Source: Flavobacteriaceae bacterium
GTDB taxonomy: Bacteria; Bacteroidota; Bacteroidia; Flavobacteriales; Weeksellaceae
DNA: 10,831 nucleotides
Direction: 5' to 3'
Assembly: GCA_031273305.1 (NCBI GenBank)
Contig: JAISSC010000205.1
Coordinates: 1-10,831, forward strand
The position numbers were made by a program, and so were the translations under genes. Under the pieces are notes generated by a model. That model did no database searches. It was not told the DNA's origin and was given only the letters and a program-made list of their open reading frames with translations. Below, piece after piece: positions 7,154 through 10,831 of the stretch (positions within the stretch are counted from its first letter, which is position 1; every line of letters begins with the position of its first letter).

Positions 7154-8116
7154 TTACTCAATATGAACTTCTAAAAGTATGGTTTCTTCTTCGGGCTTAA
7201 GTTCTATGTTTTTAAGACCTGCCGGAAGCAACAGGCTTTGCCCTTTTGCAATTCTTACCGGAGGTGTGCCGTCTATAACACAACTTCCTTCAACACAGAT
7301 CAATATCCTGAATGACTGAGGGGAATCCTGTAGTTTTTTATTTCCGTTAAGCACCATTCGGGAAACGGTAAAATACGGCGATTTTATTACTACAGCCTCC
7401 TCCGCTTTTTTATCATATGGGGTAAACGGTTGTTCGATAAAGGAAAAATCTGACACTTCTTTAGCTTGTTGAAGATGCAATTCTCTCTTTTTTCCATCTT
7501 TGTCAACCCTGTCGTAGTCGTATATCCTGTATGTAATATCCGAAGTTTGCTGAATTTCAACTACGGACAATCCTTTTCCCATTGCATGTACTCTTCCCGA
7601 AGGGATATAAATTACATCTCCTCTTTCCGGATGTACCTTTCTTAAAACCGATTCAACAGTATTCTTCTCTATATTTTCAGAAAAGACCGATTCGTCTACG
7701 TTCTTTTTAAATCCGAGTATAACTTCGGAATCAGGTTCTGTATCCAAAACATACCACATTTCCGTTTTCCCGAATGAATTATGATGTTTTCCTGCATATT
7801 CATCATCAGGGTGTACCTGAACGGAAAGCGGTGTCGCCGCATCCAAAAATTTAATTAGCAGGGGAAATTTATCTCCATAGTATTGATATACTTTCCCGCC
7901 TACTAATTTATCTTTATATTTTGCAACCAACTCATTCAGGTCTGCTCCTTTAAGGTCTCCGTTGGAAACTACGCTCACAAAACCCGGAACTGTTGAAATC
8001 TCCCAACTTTCGCCTATATTCTCTTCTGTAATATTCTTTCCGAAACTTCTTAATTTATTCCCTCCCCAAATTCTATAATGAAAAGTAGGTTGGAATATCA
8101 AAGGGTATAATGACAT
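7154..8116 (-). CDS. manA: Mannose-6-phosphate isomerase, class I
   Basis: A cytosolic zinc enzyme interconverting fructose-6-phosphate and mannose-6-phosphate, feeding GDP-mannose for glycans or bringing mannose into glycolysis. At 320 residues it matches the short bacterial type I isomerases (Bacillus-like) rather than the longer E. coli form. It opens with FQPTFHYRIWGG (8-19), as the family does. The zinc ligands are visible: Q100 and H102 in SVQVHPDDEYAGKHH, E119 in GKTEMWYV, and H177 in PSGRVHAMGKG. The SDITYRIYDYDR segment (192-203) carries the conserved active-site arginine R197. The C-terminal part (about 245-320) is the second cupin-like beta domain. It is the first gene of an operon with plsC and yqaA and has a consensus -7 box 18 nt above its ATG. 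Confidence 0.95.
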   Translation of the reverse strand: MSLYPLIFQPTFHYRIWGGNKLRSFGKNITEENIGESWEISTVPGFVSVVSNGDLKGADLNELVAKYKDKLVGGKVYQYYGDKFPLLIKFLDAATPLSVQVHPDDEYAGKHHNSFGKTEMWYVLDTEPDSEVILGFKKNVDESVFSENIEKNTVESVLRKVHPERGDVIYIPSGRVHAMGKGLSVVEIQQTSDITYRIYDYDRVDKDGKKRELHLQQAKEVSDFSFIEQPFTPYDKKAEEAVVIKSPYFTVSRMVLNGNKKLQDSPQSFRILICVEGSCVIDGTPPVRIAKGQSLLLPAGLKNIELKPEEETILLEVHIE

Positions 8117-8134
8117 TTTTTATCGTATTTAGTA

Positions 8135-8142
8135 CAAAATTA
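8135..8142 (-). promoter_or_regulatory. Bacteroidota -7 promoter element for manA-plsC-yqaA
   Basis: Read on the minus strand the bases are TAATTTTG, matching TAnnTTTG. It ends 18 nt before the manA ATG, so the leader would be very short. The expected -33 region is AT-rich with no clear TTTG. The 73-bp gap between pepE and manA holds nothing else recognisable. Confidence 0.45.
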
Positions 8143-8189
8143 CTGTTTTTAAATAAATTTATTATAAGATTATTTAACATGAGTTGGGT

Positions 8190-8918
8190 TTAGGTGAGTG
8201 GAGTGTGGGGTTTTGAAATTAAAAGATCAAATTTATCCGAAGAGGTCAGTTCTCTTGGTTTTTCTCCATATTTAAAAATCCTTGCAGGTCTCTCACCTAT
8301 TAATTTCAATATGCCGTTTTCGTAATGTAGCAAGGTTCCCTCTCTCAAACCTACCACAAACGTGTCTTTGTTTTCTGTGATAAATTCTTCAATTCTCTGT
8401 TCTCTGGTTTCTCCTCCATGATTTAAAGGGCTTACATCCAAATAATGAGGATTTATCTGAAAGGGAACCAGATTTAGGGTGGTAAATTCTTTAGGCTCCG
8501 CAATAGGCATATCGTTGGTGGTTTTCAAAGTAGGGCAGGCAATATTGGCTCCTGCGCTCCAACCGATATAAGGTATTCCCGACCGTACTCTTTCCCGAAT
8601 GACCTCCATTAAATTTTTATCCTGTACTGTTTTTACCAGCTTCCATGTATTCCCTCCCCCGATGACCAGTGCATCTGCTTCATATACCGCTTTTTCAGGA
8701 GAGGGAAAACGGTGTATGCTTTTTACTTTATGTCCTATTTCACACCAAGCTTTGTTCACCTTTTCCTCGTATTCGTCGTAAGAGAAAGTAACTGCTGCAT
8801 AGGGAATAAAAACTATATTTAATTTTTTGTTGCCTAAAAATCGTTGTACTTCCTTTTTTGAAAAACCCAGATATTCTTCTCCTACATTGGTAGAATTACT
8901 CAATAATAATAATTTCAT
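8190..8918 (-). CDS. pepE: Dipeptidase E (alpha-aspartyl dipeptidase, peptidase family S51)
   Basis: A cytosolic serine peptidase that hydrolyses dipeptides with N-terminal aspartate. At 242 residues it is close to Salmonella PepE (229). The catalytic triad falls in the right places: nucleophile S121 in IGWSAGAN (118-125), D136 in TNDMPI, and H158 in QINPHYLD. These are each one position later than Ser120, Asp135 and His157 of the Salmonella enzyme. The glycine-rich ADALVIGGGNTW (81-92) forms the oxyanion/turn motif of the fold. It is separated from hemE upstream by 116 bp and from manA downstream by 73 bp, so it is probably transcribed alone; no exact TAnnTTTG was found in front of it. The C-terminal residues after about 215 extend slightly beyond the usual core. 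The ATG at 8918 is clear. Confidence 0.95.
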   Translation of the reverse strand: MKLLLLSNSTNVGEEYLGFSKKEVQRFLGNKKLNIVFIPYAAVTFSYDEYEEKVNKAWCEIGHKVKSIHRFPSPEKAVYEADALVIGGGNTWKLVKTVQDKNLMEVIRERVRSGIPYIGWSAGANIACPTLKTTNDMPIAEPKEFTTLNLVPFQINPHYLDVSPLNHGGETREQRIEEFITENKDTFVVGLREGTLLHYENGILKLIGERPARIFKYGEKPRELTSSDKFDLLISKPHTPLT

Positions 8919-9034
8919 GTTTTTTAATTACTTTAAAAGGAATAATATAAAACCCGACACCGAACAATAGCCTGACCAAACCGACGGTTAATTCATTATT
9001 TACGTCCATGAGTTGTTACGGTATAATTCAAAAA
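8919..9034 (-). other. Intergenic region between hemE and pepE, no element recognised
   Basis: 116 bp, somewhat richer in GC in the middle (8950-8990) than its surroundings. It contains a GGTGTCGGGTTTTATATT stretch on the minus strand but no convincing stem-loop, no exact Bacteroidota -7 box and no open frame with coding character. It must hold the hemE 3' end and any pepE promoter. Confidence 0.4.
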
Positions 9035-10060
9035 TTATCGTTTAAATTCAACAACTGCTTTCACAAAGGCTTCGGCGTTTTCAACAGGGACATTGGGTAA
9101 AATTCCATGACCCAGATTTGCAATATACCTTTGCACTCCGAAATCCCTTATCATCTGCTGAACTTCCGTATAAATTTTATCCGGAGTGGATAACAGTTTA
9201 GCCGGGTCAAAATTCCCTTGCAGGGCAATATTTCCTCCCGTAAGTTCCCTTGCTTTTTGTGGGGTGATAGTCCAGTCTACTCCTAAGGCAGAGGCTTTGG
9301 AGCGTGACATGGTTTCCAGTGCAAACCAACAACCTTTTCCAAAAACTATCACCGGGATTTTATCCGCCAATGCTTCTACGAGTTGGTTACTGTATTTCCA
9401 TGAAAATTCCTCATAATCGGCGGGAGAGAGTACTCCTCCCCAGCTGTCAAATATTTGAACGGCATTTACTCCGTGTTCTATCTTTTTAAGAAGATATTGC
9501 AGGGTATAATCTGTTATCTTTTGCAATAAAAGATGTGCCCATTCGGGATTTTTAAAACAGAATGATTTAGCCTTATCAAAGGTTTTAGAGCCTTTTCCTT
9601 CTATTGCATAACATAAAATAGTCCACGGGCTTCCGCAAAATCCTATCAACGGAATTTCATCATTTAATAGTTCCCGCGTTATGTCTATTGCTTTAAAGAC
9701 ATATCCCAAACTTTCCTCTACCGGCGTATTTTGAAGTTTCTCAATATCTTCGAGGGAGGAAACAGGGTTTTGAAGATACGGTCCGACAGATTCTTTCATT
9801 TGGAAAGGCATACCCATAGCCTGTGGAACCACAAGGATGTCAGAAAATAAGATGGCGGCATCAACCGGGAATCTTTTTACGGGCATCAAAGTAATTTCCG
9901 CAGCCAGTTCCGGTGTTTGGCACCGGGTGAAAAAGTCATATTTATCCCGCAAAGCTCTAAACTCCGGCAGAAATCTTCCTGCCTGTCGCATCATCCACAC
10001 CGGTGGTCTTTGAACTTCTTTACCTTGTAAGGCATCTAAAAATAAAGGGTTTTTAAGCAT
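9035..10060 (-). CDS. hemE: Uroporphyrinogen decarboxylase
   Basis: A cytosolic enzyme removing the four acetate carboxyl groups of uroporphyrinogen III to give coproporphyrinogen III in heme synthesis. At 341 residues it is standard length. The N-terminal signature RPPVWMMRQAGRFLPEFR (18-35) with R25 and R29 is present, as is PVDAAILFSDIL (65-76) with the catalytic aspartate D74. Further conserved blocks are GFCGSPWTI (140-148), EGKGSKTF (154-161), IFDSWGG (203-209), LQGNFDP (280-286) and LGHGILPNVP (316-325) with the conserved histidine H318. Its ATG overlaps the end of hemD by 8 bp (10053-10060), so the two are translationally linked and share the promoter upstream of hemD. Downstream pepE is separated by 116 bp and unrelated in function. 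Confidence 0.97.
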   Translation of the reverse strand: MLKNPLFLDALQGKEVQRPPVWMMRQAGRFLPEFRALRDKYDFFTRCQTPELAAEITLMPVKRFPVDAAILFSDILVVPQAMGMPFQMKESVGPYLQNPVSSLEDIEKLQNTPVEESLGYVFKAIDITRELLNDEIPLIGFCGSPWTILCYAIEGKGSKTFDKAKSFCFKNPEWAHLLLQKITDYTLQYLLKKIEHGVNAVQIFDSWGGVLSPADYEEFSWKYSNQLVEALADKIPVIVFGKGCWFALETMSRSKASALGVDWTITPQKARELTGGNIALQGNFDPAKLLSTPDKIYTEVQQMIRDFGVQRYIANLGHGILPNVPVENAEAFVKAVVEFKR

Positions 10061-10706
10061 CTATTGTTTCATTTATTAAAGCAATTAGTGATTCTTTAGT
10101 GGTTTCTTCCGGATAATAAACTTTGTAATCTCCTAACCGTCTCACTACTTCTGCTGTTGTTTTACCGCTGGTAAATATAATGGTTTCTTCGGGAATTTTA
10201 TTCATGGAGGTGAAAGACCTTACTGCCGAAGGACTCATAAAGACGATACCGTCATAGTGTTTATCTATCTTTTTTGGTATCAGGATGGTTTTATAGCTTT
10301 CTATACCAATTACTTCTACTCCGTTTTTCTTCAGGGCATCCGGGAGGATGGTTAAGGATAAATTCCCTCTGAAGAAGACATACTTTTTTATATCGGTTTC
10401 CAACATTCTTTCCAACAGGTCTTCTGTATAATTAGAAATAAAGGAGATTTCCCTGTCCTGTCCGTGTAATTCCTTTGCAGTACTTTTCCCGACAACAAAA
10501 AACTGTCCGTCCAGTTTAATATCTTTGATTGCTTTTGCCGAATTTTTACTGGTCACTATAAATGCGTGAACATCTTCGGGAATCTGGGGAATAATTTGCT
10601 GATTCGGATAAGTATCTATGGTTATAAAAGGAATATAATCAATCTTATATTTCTGCTCCTCCTCATCCGGAAAAGAGGAAGAAGAAGTAACTAATATTCT
10701 TTTCAT
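10053..10706 (-). CDS. hemD: Uroporphyrinogen-III synthase
   Basis: A cytosolic enzyme that closes and inverts ring D of hydroxymethylbilane to give uroporphyrinogen III, the substrate of the next gene, hemE. HemD proteins diverge strongly, so assignment rests on the fold's motifs plus context. From the ATG at 10706 (217 residues) these are the start MKRILVTSS, FIVTSKNSAKAI (49-60), FVVGKSTAKEL (70-80), FFRGN (111-115), FMSPSAVRSF (156-165) and FTSGKTTAEVVRRLG (178-192). Together they make two alternating alpha/beta domains, at about 30-160 and the two termini. A longer frame starting at TTG (10727) would add seven residues, but that TTG is the end of the -7 promoter box, so the ATG is chosen. 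The stop overlaps hemE. Confidence 0.9.
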   Translation of the reverse strand: MKRILVTSSSSFPDEEEQKYKIDYIPFITIDTYPNQQIIPQIPEDVHAFIVTSKNSAKAIKDIKLDGQFFVVGKSTAKELHGQDREISFISNYTEDLLERMLETDIKKYVFFRGNLSLTILPDALKKNGVEVIGIESYKTILIPKKIDKHYDGIVFMSPSAVRSFTSMNKIPEETIIFTSGKTTAEVVRRLGDYKVYYPEETTKESLIALINETIDA

Positions 10707-10724
10707 CTTATTAATAGCTTTATA

Positions 10725-10732
10725 CAAATATA
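10725..10732 (-). promoter_or_regulatory. Bacteroidota -7 promoter element for hemD-hemE
   Basis: Read on the minus strand the bases are TATATTTG, an exact TAnnTTTG match and the same octamer as in front of the C10-like gene. It lies 18 nt above the ATG at 10706. A T-run (TTTTTC) sits about 20 nt further upstream, but there is no clean TTTG -33 box. Its last three bases are the TTG that would otherwise look like a hemD start. Confidence 0.5.
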
Positions 10733-10831
10733 ATGTTATTTACTTATATAAGAAAAATCAACAGTTGGTTCGGTTATTGATCTTCCGTTGGATCATCTGT
10801 CGTTATCCGCATTTACTGTGTCCGCAACTTT
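10733..10831. other. Window-edge stretch with no recognised gene
   Basis: About 100 bp at the right edge. All three minus-strand frames entering from the edge hit stops within 13 codons (TGA, TAA and TAA), so at most a very short C-terminal tail of an upstream gene could lie here. One plus-strand frame stays open to the edge without a convincing start. A small inverted repeat (TGATC / GATCA, 8-nt loop, around 10778-10795) is too short to call a terminator. Confidence 0.3.

Noticed and set aside
7150..7161. TTG start for plsC at 7161 giving an 8-bp overlap with manA
   Set aside because: An ATG at 7149, four bases after the manA stop, gives a normal start and still places the hydrophobic N-terminal helix at the beginning; the TTG adds only four residues.
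8975..8990. Possible hairpin AACCG-A-CGGTT between hemE and pepE
   Set aside because: A one-base loop cannot form, and no longer stem could be built from the region.
10733..10780. 15-codon plus-strand ATG frame at the right edge
   Set aside because: Very short, in the divergent upstream region of hemD, with no ribosome binding site or protein character.

Overview
The window looks like a piece of an AT-rich Bacteroidota chromosome, most likely from the class Flavobacteriia. Three things support this: a secreted protein carrying a C-terminal type IX secretion (T9SS) sorting domain, found essentially only in Bacteroidota; consensus Bacteroidota -7 promoter elements (TAnnTTTG) upstream of three genes; and weak or absent Shine-Dalgarno sequences. 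The genus cannot be named from the sequence alone. Every base is in a gene or in a gap of about 200 bases or less, and no RNA gene, CRISPR array or insertion sequence is visible.

Left part (1-3517, + strand): the 3' end of a TauE/SafE-type anion exporter, its usual small DUF1634 membrane partner, and a large FUSC-family (YccS-like) inner-membrane protein. The FUSC stop codon sits in the loop of a perfect 9-bp hairpin that probably ends transcription from both sides.

Middle (3561-5903, - strand): a 728-residue secreted multidomain protein built as signal peptide, Spi-like propeptide, C10 (streptopain) peptidase domain, fibronectin III, GEVED domain and T9SS sorting domain. Its catalytic cysteine is replaced by serine, and no cysteine remains anywhere in the propeptide or peptidase domain. 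It is therefore either a pseudo-protease or an enzyme with a changed nucleophile. Immediately upstream lies a 31-codon fragment, ending at its own stop, that duplicates the tail of this gene's sorting domain with one silent change in 94 bp. This is the remnant of a second T9SS cargo gene and is the most unusual structural feature here.

Right part (5951-10706, - strand): a manA - plsC - yqaA operon (mannose-6-phosphate isomerase, a lysophosphatidate-type acyltransferase and a small DedA-related membrane protein), a solitary pepE (alpha-aspartyl dipeptidase), and hemD-hemE, overlapping by 8 bp, for two consecutive steps of tetrapyrrole synthesis. These are ordinary housekeeping genes. For plsC and hemD the longest reading frames begin with TTG. 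An internal ATG is the better start in both, and for hemD the TTG is actually part of the promoter box.

No clear new multi-gene system was found. The points worth following are the Cys-to-Ser C10 protein and the duplicated sorting-domain tail beside it.
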